Shown here piece after piece: positions 1 to 11,800 of a stretch of DNA of 64,000 nt. The position numbers and the translations under genes were made by a program. Location of the stretch: positions 67,836,452-67,900,451 of the forward strand of contig CP154956.1 of assembly GCA_039621445.1 (NCBI GenBank), in the 5' to 3' direction. Source of the DNA: Euglena gracilis. Its lineage: Eukaryota > Euglenida > Euglenophyceae > Euglenales. How positions within the stretch are numbered: the stretch's first letter is position 1; every line of letters starts with the position of its first letter. The notes beneath the pieces were generated by a model. The model saw only the letters and a list, made by a program, of their open reading frames with translations, made no database searches and was not told the DNA's origin.

Positions 1-56
1 GGGGGCTTCTATTCAGGGGGGGTTCAGTTTCCAGATTTACTGTGCCTGTGTAAGGG

Positions 57-555
57 TTGGGATACCGCGACCGACACCCCCATATTAAAAATGTGTTTTT
101 CACCCGGACTGGGCAAAAAAAGAGCCCAAACGTTGCAGAGATGCATGGTGCTGAATCTTCACCCTCAAAAAAACCTCGCTTGAACGATCCTGCGATTGTG
201 CGAGGTGTGACTGTGTTTGGTTTCGAAGATCATTATGAAGTTCTGTTGCCACTCAGTGTCTGACAAATTCCTTTTCCAGAACCAGGAGCCAGGAGGTTTT
301 TTAACTCACAAACCAGAAAAAACCCCCAGGTCAGACCTCCCGAGATGAGCAATCTTGGAAATATCCACGCAGACACTGCCCTCAAAAGGGATGCAGTGCA
401 GTGGGGACCCTGACAATGCACGCGCCATTCGTCTGGACAGGGTTTTGTTCTCAAACGGAAAGCTGCATTCCATCATTCAAAAACTCTTGAAAAAAATTGT
501 TCGCAACTATGCCAAACAGAAAGCTTTTCAAAAGCCATGTTATGTGCACACTTAA
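57..555 (+). other. Coding-like stretches, product unknown
   Basis: Two short open stretches look more protein-like than their surroundings. At 57-263 the product is rich in Lys/Ser/Pro (SSPSKKPRLNDP) and is followed by VTVFGFEDHYEV. At 355-555 a basic segment reads RLDRVLFSNGKLHSIIQKLL. They are in different frames and have no recognisable domain or clear start. They could be exons of the E0 element's gene or chance ORFs. From 560 to 1550 I see only Pro-rich low-complexity ORFs from C-runs and no convincing gene. Confidence 0.2.
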
Positions 556-1549
556 TGAACCCTAGGAGGCACTTTTCCCCAGGCCCAAACCCACTCACCC
601 AGGCCCAAAACCCAAAGGACTCTCTGTCCTGGCTTTCAGTCAGGCAAAAATTTGACCCATGGCCCCCCCCCCCCCCCGGGGAGTCCCCTCAGCCAAGACC
701 CACCTCCCCGCCCAAAACCCATGGACACTGGGTCATTTCTGGCTCAAACAAAGTCGAAAAAAAAATCAAAAAAGTCCAGACCCCGGACCTCCCCCTCGAA
801 CTCGACCGGTCCGGTTGAGTTCACAACTCGACAGGGGGGTCCTACGGAACCCCCCTGTACCTCGGCCCCCTTGTATGCGGGATGCTCACTTTCGTTTATG
901 TTGAATGACTTGCGTTTTGTTGTCAATTGTTTTACACTTTCCAAACACCCTGTTGGGGATGCCCTCAACTGCTGCTGCACTTGGACCACAGCACACTGAA
1001 CAGGTCTTTCCGATTTTCTCCCCCTGGAATTGGCACTGTCTGCTGAATTAATGAGCTAAGGTTGATTATGCCCAGAAAGGCCTGAAACAGTTGCAAATGT
1101 TGAATACGACGGTTTGGGGCTCATCAGATCGGAAGAGGTGAGGTACATCACCACGTAGCTTTGCATGTGCTAACACTGTTTGGTCCATCCCCCCCCCAAT
1201 TGCCGGACACCCTCCCAATTGGAAGCATCCCTCACTGAATTCGTTTGAGAAAAAGGGGGTCAGTGGAGAGCTGATGTTGGTGCTTTGGAAGAGGTTGCCC
1301 CACCATGATAAGTGGGGTGTGCACCCACTCCCCTCGCGCTTAGTTCAACCCTGAACCCCCCCTCCAACTTCAGCCAGCCAGACAGCAAGCCAGGCCAGAT
1401 TCAAACAACGATGCACACGTTGCACATGCCAATTACCATGCGCTGGACTGGAGGGGAGCCACGGTGAAAAAGGAGGACAAGGAGAAGGACAAGTGCTTTA
1501 AAACAATTGTCATTCCGAAGCTTCTCACCGACCAGGCTGTTTTTTTTAA

Positions 1550-2050
1550 CCAACCCCGGGGGGGTCCGGAGTGCCTGTGAGTGCCTGCCCAGACAGGCCC
1601 CCCCCCGGGTTGGATTTCGGCCTGTGTCCAGGCACATTCCATCGGCCTGTGTCCAGGCCATTGGCTCGGTGTCGAAAGCGCCGGGGTTGTACTAAGGCAC
1701 TTTTGGCCGTGTGCCCAGGGGTCGGATCGGGAGTGCCTCGAAGTCAGGCTTCTTTTTAAGACCCCTGGGGGGGGAGGGGGGGTCACCCCCCCCACCCACC
1801 CAGGGTGGCGCGGGACCCCCCCAGGGGGGACCCCCCCCCAAAATCGGGCCCGCTAAAGGCAATTTTCAAAAATTTTCGGCGCTTTGCCCAGCGCCTCCGG
1901 CACGGGACCCCCACCCCCCGGGGGGTGGGGTCCGGCCCGGACCCACCCCCCCTCCCCCCGGGAGGGGGGGGGCAGGTGCCTTAAAAAGAAGCCTGCTTGG
2001 AGTGCCTGCCCAGGTGGGCACCCCCCCCCGGCCCCGGGGTGGGGTTGGGA
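1550..2050. repeat. GC-rich foldback sequence
   Basis: Inverted arms sit at about 1731-1762 and 1976-2008. The left arm reads AGGCTTCTTTTTAAG and its reverse complement is in the right arm, next to AGTGCCT motifs on both sides. The loop is almost pure G- and C-runs. The outer ends are also loosely inverted: CCAACCCCGGGG at 1550 against CCCCGGGGTGGGGTTGG at 2031-2047. It may be a degenerate foldback transposon. No coding content is credible here. Confidence 0.45.
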
Positions 2051-2922
2051 CCTGACTAAAATACAGCCTGTCACTGACGCCTTGCCAGTTCTCTAAGAAG
2101 CTGTGTGGGACACTGTCCTGTGTGCTGTGTACACTTAACAACCTTTGCCTATCACTTTCACGGCCAAAGTGCACACCGGTGGAATGAGTTGTCAGCCATT
2201 CGCAATCCTTCAGAATTAGAGTTGGGGATTTCACTGTTTTTTTGCTGATGTCCGTCCTCCCAGACTCCCCATCATCCAAGCATAGATCCCTGGAAAGGGA
2301 AAAAAAACACATTTTCAGACACTGTGCAGTGCCATTTTACCTCAACTGGCCTCCGAAGCCCCCAAACACGGATTTTCTCAAAGGACCCCCCCCCAGCTGA
2401 GTTGAATCCAGAACCCAATGGGGAGGGGCAATAGAAGGAAGACACTCAAGAATTACGAATGCACCGCAATCAGGGATACCCACCGCCCTGTTGCTTACCG
2501 CTAATCCATCCTGCCACCACAGTGCGACTCACAACCTGCATCTGCCAGGATTACCATGCCATGGCGTCCGGGGGGGGGGGGCAGAACGGGAAGGAAGTGG
2601 ACAAAACTATGGCACAGTCAAATTTTACTGACATTTTTCTCGTTGAACTTTTTTGGTCTTTCAATGGCTTTTTTTTTGCTTCAAAAACCTCTCAAAATCA
2701 ACATTTTAAGAAAATGTCCAATTTGAAAAAATGGGGTTTTCAGTGGCTTCTCAGACATCAATTTTTTTTGGGATTTTTGGTGTCGCTGCTGTGCAACCAG
2801 ACTCCGCAAGAGCACTGAGAACCTTGCTCATTGCTATTACTGTGATTTGGTTCACGTGGTGACCAACTGCAACCCCCTGCAGTGTTGATGAGGGGTTTCC
2901 AGAGCTGAACAATGGGGGAGAT

Positions 2923-3498
2923 TCGCAGATTTTCCCTCTGTCACAAGAAACCCCTCGTTACAAATGCCTTACCCACAGGGCATTCTGAGTCCCACCTTGC
3001 CAAAAAATACCCACAGACTGCAATCAGCAAACTCAGCCCAATTGCTACCATTGCCTGCTGTCGAATCCAGTGGTTGCCATTTCACAAAAAGAAGCAATTC
3101 AGATCCCTTGGCTTGGTTGGCTTTGTTGCTCGGGGAAAACTGACTGGGTACCACGACCCCCCTTATTCCCCCCCCTTAATTGAGCATTTGGGTCCAGAGA
3201 AAAAATCTCGCAGGTTTTCCCTCTGTCACAAGAAACCCCTCGTTACAAATGCCTTACCCACAGGGCATTCTGTGTCCCACCTTGCCAAAAAATACCCACA
3301 GACTGCAATCAGCAAACTCAGCCCAATTGCTACCATTGCCTGCTGTCGAATCCAGTGGTTGCCATTTCACAAAAAGAAGCAATTCAGATCCCTTGGCTTG
3401 GTTGGCTTTGTTGCTCTGGGGGAAAACTGACTGGGTACCACGACCCCCCTTATTCCCCCCCCCCCTTAATTGAGCATTTGGGTCCAGAGAAAAAATTT
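2923..3498 (+). repeat. 286-bp tandem duplication
   Basis: The segment beginning CGCAG.TTTTCCCTCTGTC at 2923 is repeated from 3209 with very few differences: one G/A at the start, GAGTCC against GTGTCC, and G- and C-run lengths. Each copy runs through a poly-C stretch to GGGTCCAGAGAAAAAAT. The near identity indicates a recent duplication. The open frame (2912-3430) simply repeats one peptide twice and matches nothing I recognise. Confidence 0.9.
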
Positions 3499-3499
3499 C

Positions 3500-4020
3500 T
3501 GATGCCCAATGGTCCACAAATGACATCATCAAAATATCAGACATCCTATTTTGGTCCAGCCATCCAAACAAATCGTGATAAGTGTAATTCTGCGAAGATT
3601 GGGTGAAAATTTCCAAAATTGAAAAAAATATTGAATTTGCAAAAAAAAATTGTGTTAAAAATTCATCATAAGTAATTAATTGAAAAAAAAAACTGAAAAA
3701 GACACACATTTTTCTCAAAGAATTGTACAAGAAACAGTTGAGAGCTGCCGACTGATTATGGTTCCGTCATCGAACTAGAATCCCCAGACACCCCCCCCCC
3801 TGTGCATATGTGAGTGGTCCTGCTGCGATGATGAGTGCAAATTTATTGAATTTATGTTACAAATTTTGCTAAAAATAAAATGTTCCCCGTTAACAAAAAA
3901 AATGGCATAATGAATAATTCAGAAAAAACTGACGGATATTTCTTTCAAAGACTTGAGGAAAGAACGGTTAAAATTTGTTTTTTTTTAAAATTTGCCAATT
4001 AACTAGGAAACGCCAATTCA
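3500..4020. other. AT-rich stretch, no gene seen
   Basis: AT-rich DNA with A- and T-runs. No convincing coding region, repeat family or RNA gene is visible. It forms the subterminal part of E0 before the terminal hairpin. Confidence 0.5.
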
Positions 4021-4063
4021 GGTAAGCGCGATGCACCTAACGCGAAGGTACACGCGACCAGCT

Positions 4064-4099
4064 GGCCCGTGCGTGAGCACGGGCCTGGGCCAGGGCTTG
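4064..4099 (+). other. Helitron-like 3' terminus of E0
   Basis: A perfect 9-bp stem, GGCCCGTGC (4064-4072) and GCACGGGCC (4077-4085), encloses loop GTGA. Fourteen bases follow, ending GCTTG at 4099, and the next element starts TCTATATAT at 4100. A GC-rich hairpin 10-15 nt from the 3' end is the known termination signal of Helitrons. The last bases are CTTG, not the usual CTRR. Confidence 0.75.
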
Positions 4100-4360
4100 T
4101 CTATATATCTACGCCTCTAAGGCTCACGAATGGCATGCAACCGTTCGCGATCCGGGCCGTTGAACCCCGAATGGGCGTTATCCCTCGGGAGTTGGGGCAC
4201 CGGACCGGGACCGTTGGGTGCGCCGTCGGACCGTGCACCCGGAACGGGGTGCCGGAAATCCTGCTTCGGAAGGAATCGGGAGAAAAATCCGTCCGAGTAA
4301 GTCCTAATTTAACGATCGGGCGTAGGGGGGTTTGCCCGCAGATCAGTAAGACTCCAAATC
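4100..4360 (+). promoter_or_regulatory. E1 5' head, conserved among elements
   Basis: The head starts TCTATATATCTACGCCTCTAAG and includes CGCGATCCGG, an imperfect hairpin with arms GGGTGC (4216-4221) and GCACCC (4235-4240), and a GAGAAAAATCCG..CGAGTAAGTCCTAATT block near 4280-4313. E2 has the same head with scattered substitutions. E4 and E5 share TCTATATAT, CCTCTAAG, CGCGATCCGG and, in E4, TCCTAATTCA. Such conservation at the left tip suggests sites needed for transposition. No ORF in it is credible. Confidence 0.55.
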
Positions 4361-4771
4361 CTCAAACCAATCAATCAATCAATCAACCAACCCCAACCAT
4401 AAACCTTCACCAAATCAATCAATCAATAAGTCAATCGATCGATCAATCAACCAATCAATCAATCAACCAACCAACCAACCAACCAATCAACCAATCAATC
4501 AATCAATCAATAAGTCAGTCAATCAGTCAAATCAAATTTAATGAAATGAAATCAAATCAACGTTTTTTTTTTTGCAAATCTGCCAAATTTGACCAACCAA
4601 CCAACCAATCAATCCATCCATAACTAACCAAACCAACCAACCAAACCAACCAACCAAACCAACCAAACCAACCAAACCAAACCAACCAAACCAAACCAAC
4701 CAACCAACCAAACCAAACCAACCAAACCAACCAAACCAACCAAACCAAACCAACCAACCTAACCTGCCCGC

Positions 4772-4809
<38 letters not shown>

Positions 4810-5222
4810 GTCAATCAGTCAAATCAAATCAAATGAAATCAAATCATTTTTTTTTTGCAAATCTGCCAAATTTGACCTCATTGGGCCAGATTCGCCCTGC
4901 GTTTTTTTCAGAATTAGGAAATAGTTTTACATCCCGAGGCCAAATGACCCCCCAACCCAGTGAGATCAAACAACCAACCAACCAATCAATCCATCCATAA
5001 CTAACCAAACCAACCAACCAACCAAACCAACCAAACCAACCAAACCAAACCAGCCAAACCAACCAAACCAACCAAACCAACCAACCAAACCAACCAAACC
5101 AACCAACCAAACCAAACCAATCAACCAAACCAACCAACCAAACCAACCAACCAAACCAACCAACCAACCAACCAACAAACCAAGCAACCAAGCAACCAAT
5201 CAGTCAATCAAGCAATCAATTA
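4360..5222. repeat. (TCAA)n / (ACCAA)n microsatellite of E1
   Basis: Runs of CAAT/TCAA grade into AACCAACCAA. They are split by two copies of a spacer with TTTGCAAATCTGCCAAATTTGACC (about 4563-4595 and 4850-4880). The second copy is longer and includes CATCCCGAGGCCAAATGACC. E2 has one spacer copy, so E1 underwent an internal duplication. Antisense ORFs rich in Trp/Gly/Leu/Val are by-products of the repeat. Confidence 0.9.
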
Positions 5223-5809
5223 ATCTTTCGAGTTGAATTTGGACTGTTTGGTGCGTGCGTGCGTGATGGTGCAGTTTCATAATGCAGATGCAGAAAATCT
5301 TTTTTTTTTGGCAATCCACATTCCGATGCCACATTACCCCCCCCACCAGTCAGGAAAACCAATTTTACCAGCCATTTTTCCAGAAATTATCCTGATGGTG
5401 GCCATTAGAAGACGTTGGGAAACAACCATTTTCTGTTCAGAGAGTGGTTGGGCTAATTTGGTTCCAGAAGACCCAGTCTCATGTTTGTGTGTTCTGCAGG
5501 CTGTTATGTCAGTCATTGATGCCACGAAAAGCAAAGTGAGTGCTCTCGGGTATGATTTTTTTTTGTTTCAGGTTTCTGCAGTTTGAATATTACAATTTGA
5601 GAAAGTCAAGATATTTTGAGTTTCAATCCGCGGACAAGACAACACAGGTGTGGGGAAAAGCCTCCAGGAAACCCCTGGGGGTTCCCACTTGAGGGGGGAG
5701 GGGGCTACAGGGAACCGGGTTTGACTTTCCAGAAGGACGACATCAAGGAGCCCAGAGAGGAGAGCGCATGCACGCCCCCCTGAATATCTTTTGTTTTTCA
5801 CTATTCACC
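5223..5809 (+). other. Low-copy segment shared by E1 and E2
   Basis: Starts near TTTCGAGTTGAATTTGGACTG and reappears in E2 at about 17765-18390 with few differences. It holds an exon-like 36-mer (separate entry) and further acceptor-like tracts such as TTTTTTTTGTTTCAGG near 5560-5574. The ORF at 5233-5586 is not convincingly conserved as protein. It may be a captured host gene fragment. The source is not recognised. Confidence 0.45.
5500..5535 (+). pseudogene. Exon-like 36-mer, possible captured exon (E1)
   Basis: Preceded by a pyrimidine-rich GTGTGTTCTGCAG acceptor and followed directly by GTGAGT, a textbook donor. The 36 nt would read AVMSVIDATKSK in one frame. The same block with both splice-like borders occurs in E2 at 18087-18122, with one substitution (GTT to GTG, silent in this frame). 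Helitrons are known to capture exons. The donor gene is unknown. Confidence 0.4.
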
Positions 5810-8800
5810 TGGGGGAATTAGGGGTTAAATTAGGGGTTTTTTCAGCATTACGGTTGGGAAAGGTCAGGGACCCCCATGATTTTTTTCAGATTTACGGTTG
5901 GGAAATTTTGGCTGGACCCCAATGGGTTTTTTCAGAAACAGGGTTGGGAAGTTTTGGCTGGACCCCCCCCAGAGAATTACAGTTGAAAAATTTGGCTGAA
6001 CTCCCCTGGGTTTTTTAGGATTACTGTTGAGAAATGTTGGCTGGACCAGCTGTCCCCCCCTGGGTTGTTCAAAAAATACGGTTGGGAAATTTTGGCTGGA
6101 CCCCCCCTGGGTTATTCAAAAAATACGGTTGGAAAGTTTTGGCTGGACCCCCCTTGGTTATTCAAAAAATACGGTTGGGAAATTTTGGCTGGACCCCCCC
6201 GGGTAATTCAAAAAATACGGTTCGGAAATTTTGGCTGGACCCCCCCCCGGGTTTTTCAAAAAATACGGTTGGGAAATTTTGGCTGGACCCCCCCTTGGGT
6301 TTTTCAAAAAATACGGTTGGGAAATTTTGGCTGGACCCCCCTGGGTTGTTTAAAAAATACGGTTGGGAAATTTTGGCTGGACCCCCCTTGGTTGTTTAAA
6401 AAATGCGGTTGGGAAATTTTGGCTGGACCCCCCTTGGTTGTTTAAAAAATTCGGTTCGGAATTTTTGGCTGGACCCCCCTGAGTTATTCAAAAAATACGG
6501 TTGGGAAATTTTGGCTGGACCCCCCCCCCTGGGTTGTTCAAAAATACGGTTGGGAAACTTTGGCTGGACCCCCCCTTGGTTTTTCAAAAAATACGGTTGG
6601 GAAATTTTGGCTGGCCCCCCCCCCCCCGGGTTATTCAAAAATACAGTTGGGAAATTTTGGCTGGACCCCCCCGGGTAATTCAAAAAATACGGTTCGTAAA
6701 TTTTGGCTGGACCCCCCCCCCGGGTTTTTGAAAAAATACGGTTGGGAAATTTTGGCTGGACCCCCCTTGGTTATTCAAAAAATACGGTTGGGAAATTTTG
6801 GCTGGACCCCCCCTTGGGTTATTCAAAAAATACGGTTGGGAAATTTTGGCTGGACCCCCCCTTGGTTGTTTAAAAAATACGGTTGGGAAATTTTGGCTGG
6901 ACCCCCCCTTGGTTGTTTAAAAAATACGGTTGGGAAATTTTGGCTGGACCCCCCTTGGTTGTTTAAAAAATACGGTTGGGAATTTTTGGCTGGACCCCCC
7001 CTGGGTTATTCAAAAAATACGGTTGGGAAATTTTGGATGGACCCCCCCTTGGTTTTTCAAAAAATACGGTTGGGAAATTTTGGCTGGACCCCCCCCGGGT
7101 AATTCAAAAAATACGGTTCGGAAATTTTGGCTGGACCCCCCCCGGGTTTTTCAAAAAATACGGTTGGGAAATTTTGGCTGGACCCCCCCTTGGGTTTTTC
7201 AAAAAATACGGTTGGGAAATTTTGGCTGGACCCCCCTGGGTTGTTTAAAAAATACGGTTGGGAAATTTTGGCTGGACCCCCCTTGGTTGTTTAAAAAAAA
7301 AATTTGGCTGGACCCCCCTTGGTTGTTTAAAAAATTCGGTTCGGAATTTTTGGCTGGACCCCCCCCTGAGTTATTCAAAAAATACGGTTGGGAAATTTTG
7401 GCTGGACCCCCCCTTGGTTGTTTAAAAAATACGGTTGGGAAATTTTGGCTGGACCCCCCTTGGTTGTTTAAAAAATACGGTTGGGAATTTTTGGCTGGAC
7501 CCCCCCTGGGTTATTCAAAAAATACGGTTGGGAAATTTTGGATGGACCCCCCCTTGGTTTTTCAAAAAATACGGTTGGGAAATTTTGGCTGGACCCCCCC
7601 CGGGTAATTCAAAAAATACGGTTCGGAAATTTTGGCTGGACCCCCCCCCGGGTTTTTCAAAAAATACGGTTGGGAAATTTTGGCTGGACCCCCCCTTGGG
7701 TTTTTCAAAAAATACGGTTGGGAAATTTTGGCTGGACCCCCCTGGGTTGTTTAAAAAATACGGTTGGGAAATTTTGGCTGGACCCCCCCTTGGTTGTTTA
7801 AAAAATACGGTTGGGAAATTTTGGCTGGACCCCCCCTTGGTTGTTCAAAAAATACGGTTGGGAAACTTTGGCTGGACCCCCCCCTGGGTTGTTCAAAAAA
7901 TACGGTTGGGAAACTTTGGCTGGACCCCCCCTGGGTTATTCAAAAAATACGGTTGGAAAGTTTTGGCTGGACCCCCCTGGGTTATTCAAAAAATACGGTT
8001 GGGAAATTTTGGCTGGACCCCCCCGGGTAATTCAAAAAATACGGTTCGGAAATTTTGGCTGGACCCCCCCCCGGGTTTTTCAAAAAATACGGTTGGGAAA
8101 TTTTGGCTGGACCCCCCCTGGGTTATTCAAAAAATACGGTTGGAAAGTTTTGGCTGGACCCCCCTTGGTTATTCAAAAAATACGGTTGGGAAATTTTGGC
8201 TGGACCCCCCCGGGTAATTCAAAAAATGCGGTTGGGAAATTTTGGCTGGACCCCCCTTGGTTGTTTAAAAAATTCGGTTCGGAATTTTTGGCTGGACCCC
8301 CCTGAGTTATTCAAAAAATACGGTTGGGAAATTTTGGCTGGACCCCCCCCCCCTGGGTTGTTCAAAAATACGGTTGGGAAACTTTGGCTGGACCCCCCCT
8401 TGGTTTTTCAAAAAATACGGTTGGGAAATTTTGGCTGGACCCCCCCCCCCCGGGTTATTCAAAAATACAGTTGGGAAATTTTGGCTGGACCCCCCCGGGT
8501 AATTCAAAAAATACGGTTCGTAAATTTTGGCTGGAACCCCCCCCCCGGGTTTTTGAAAAAATACGGTTGGGAAATTTTGGCTGGACCCCACCTGGGTTAT
8601 TCAAAAAATACGGTTGGGAAATTTTGGCTGGACCCCCCCTTGGTTATTCAAAAAATACGGTTGGGAATTTTTGGCTGGACCCCCCCTGGGTTATTCAAAA
8701 AATACGGTTGGGAAATTTTGGATGGACCCCACCTGGGTTTTTCAAAAAATACGGTTGGGAAATTTTGGCTGGACCCCCCCCGGGTAATTCAAAAAATACG

Positions 8801-11800
8801 GTTCGGAAATTTTGGCTGGACCCCCCCCCCGGGTTTTTCAAAAAATACGGTTGGGAAATTTTGGCTGGACCCCCCTGGGTTGTTTAAAAAATACGGTTGG
8901 GAAATTTTGGCTGGACCCCCCTGGGTTGTTTAAAAAATACGGTTGGGAAATTTTGGCTGGACCCCCCTTGGTTTTTTAAAAAAAATGCGGTTGGGAAATT
9001 TTGGCTGGACCCCCCTTGGTTGTTTAAAAAATTCGGTTCGGAATTTTTGGCTGGACCCCCCCTGAGTTATTCAAAAAATACGGTTGGGAAATTTTGGCTG
9101 GACCCCCCCCCCTGGGTTGTTCAAAAATACGGTTGGGAAACTTTGGCTGGACCCCCCCTTGGTTTTTCAAAAAATACGGTTGGGAAATTTTGGCTGGACC
9201 CCCCCCCCCTGGGTTGTTCAAAAATACGGTTGGGAAACTTTGGCTGGACCCCCCCTTGGTTTTTCAAAAAATACGGTTGGGAAATTTTGGCTGGACCCCC
9301 CCCCCGGGTTATTCAAAAATACAGTTGGGAAATTTTGGCTGGACCCCCCCGGGTAATTCAAAAAATACGGTTCGTAAATTTTGGCTGGACCCCCCCCCGG
9401 GTTTTTGAAAAAATACGGTTGGGAAATTTTGGCTGGACCCCCCTTGGTTATTCAAAAAATACGGTTGGGAAACTTTGGCTGGACCCCCCCCTGGGTTGTT
9501 CAAAAAATACGGTTGGGAAATTTTGGCTGGACCCCCCCTGGGTTATTCAAAAAATACGGTTGGGAAATTTTGGCTGGACCCCCCCTTGGGTTTTTCAAAA
9601 AATACGGTTGGGAAATTTTGGCTGGACCCCCCCTTGGTTGTTTAAAAAATACGGTTGGGAAATTTTGGCTGGACCCCCCCTTGGTTGTTTAAAAAATACG
9701 GTTGGGAAATTTTGGCTGGACCCCCCTTGGTTGTTTAAAAAATACGGTTGGGAATTTTTGGCTGGACCCCCCCTGGGTTATTCAAAAAATACGGTTGGGA
9801 AATTTTGGATGGACCCCCCCTTGGTTTTTCAAAAAATACGGTTGGGAAATTTTGGCTGGACCCCCCCTTGGTTTTTCAAAAAATACGGTTCGGAAATTTT
9901 GGCTGGACCCCCCCCCCCGGGTTTTTCAAAAAATACGGTTGGGAAATTTTGGCTGGACCCCCCTGGGTTGTTTAAAAAATACGGTTGGGAAATTTTGGCT
10001 GGACCCCCCTTGGTTTTTTTAAAAAAATGCGGTTGGGAAATTTTGGCTGGACCCCCCTTGGTTGTTTAAAAAATTCGGTTCGGAATTTTTGGCTGGACCC
10101 CCCCTGAGTTATTCAAAAAATACGGTTGGGAAATTTTGGCTGGACCCCCCCCCCTGGGTTGTTCAAAAATACGGTTGGGAAACTTTGGCTGGACCCCCCC
10201 TTGGTTTTTCAAAAAATACGGTTGGGAAATTTTGGCTGGACCCCCCCCCCCCCGGGTTATTCAAAAATACAGTTGGGAAATTTTGGCTGGACCCCCCCGG
10301 GTAATTCAAAAAATACGGTTCGTAAATTTTGGCTGGACCCCCCCCCGGGTTTTTGAAAAAATACGGTTGGGAAATTTTGGCTGGACCCCCCTTGGTTATT
10401 CAAAAAATACGGTTGGGAAACTTTGGCTGGACCCCCCCCTGGGTTGTTCAAAAAATACGGTTGGGAAATTTTGGCTGGACCCCCCCTGGGTTATTCAAAA
10501 AATACGGTTGGGAAATTTTGGCTGGACCCCCCCTTGGGTTTTTCAAAAAATACGGTTGGGAAATTTTGGCTGGACCCCCCCTTGGTTGTTTAAAAAATAC
10601 GGTTGGGAAATTTTGGCTGGACCCTCCCTTGGTGGTTTAAAAAATACGGTTGGGAAATTTTGGCTGGACCCCCCTTGGTTGTTTAAAAAATACGGTTGGG
10701 AATTTTTGGCTGGACCCCCCTGGGTTATTCAAAAAATACGGTTGGGAAATTTTGGATGGACCCCCCCTTGGTTTTTCAAAAAATACGGTTGGGAAATTTT
10801 GGCTGGACCCCCCCGGGTAATTCAAAAAATACGGTTCGGAAATTTTGGCTGGACCCCCCCCCGGGTTTTTCAAAAAATACGGTTGGGAAATTTTGGCTGG
10901 ACCCCCCTGGGTTGTTTAAAAAATACGGTTGGGAAATTTTGGCTGGACCCCCCTTGGTTTTTTAAAAAAAATGCGGTTGGGAAATTTTGGCTGGACCCCC
11001 CTTGGTTGTTTAAAAAATTCGGTTCGGAATTTTTGGCTGGACCCCCCCCTGAGTTATTCAAAAAATACGGTTGGGAAATTTTGGCTGGACCCCCCCCCCC
11101 TGGGTTGTTCAAAAATACGGTTGGGAAACTTTGGCTGGACCCCCCCTGAGTTATTCAAAAAATACGGTTGGGAAATTTTGGCTGGACCCCCCCCCCTGGG
11201 TTGTTCAAAAATACGGTTGGGAAACTTTGGGTGGACCCCCCCTTGGTTTTTCAAAAAATACGGTTGGGAAATTTTGGCTGGACCCCCCCCCCCGGGTTAT
11301 TCAAAAATACAGTTGGGAAATTTTGGCTGGACCCCCCCGGGTAATTCAAAAAATACGGTTCGTAAATTTTGGCTGGCCCCCCCCCCCCCCCGGGTTTTTG
11401 AAAAAATACGGTTGGGAAATTTTGGCTGGACCCCCCTTGGTTATTCAAAAAATACGGTTGGGAAACTTTGGCTAGACCCCCCCCTGGGTTGTTCAAAAAA
11501 TACGGTTGGGAAATTTTGGCTGGACCCCCCCTGGGTTATTCAAAAAATACGGTTGGGAAATTTTGGCTGGACCCCCCCTTGGTTTTTCAAAAAATACGGT
11601 TGGGAAATTTTGGCTGGACCCCCCCTTGGTTGTTTAAAAAATACGGTTGGGAAATTTTGGCTGGACCCCCCCCTTGGGTTGTTCAAAAATACGGTTGGGA
11701 AACTTTGGCTGGACCCCCCCCCTGGGTTGTTCAAAAATACGGTTGGGAAATTTTGGATGGACCCCCCCTTGGTTTTTCAAAAAATACGGTTGCGAAATTT

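Larger units (their letters stand above)
1..4099 (+). mobile_element. E0: right-hand part of a Helitron-like element
   Basis: Assigned because the terminal hairpin and GCTTG end at 4064-4099 are followed directly by the start of the next element. The 5' end lies outside the window. Just before the hairpin, about 4025-4060 holds a GCGC..TGCAC.TAACGCGAA..GCGCGAC pattern that also precedes the hairpin at the right end of E3 (about 53405-53440). E0 may therefore be the tail of an E3-type element. The interior has no recognised gene. It consists of GC-rich low-complexity DNA, a tandem duplication and AT-rich DNA from about 3600 to 4020. The assignment is inference from the terminus. Confidence 0.6.

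Noticed and set aside
4538-5199. Antisense Trp/Gly/Leu/Val-rich ORFs that look like membrane proteins
   Set aside because: They are direct translations of the ACCAA microsatellite.
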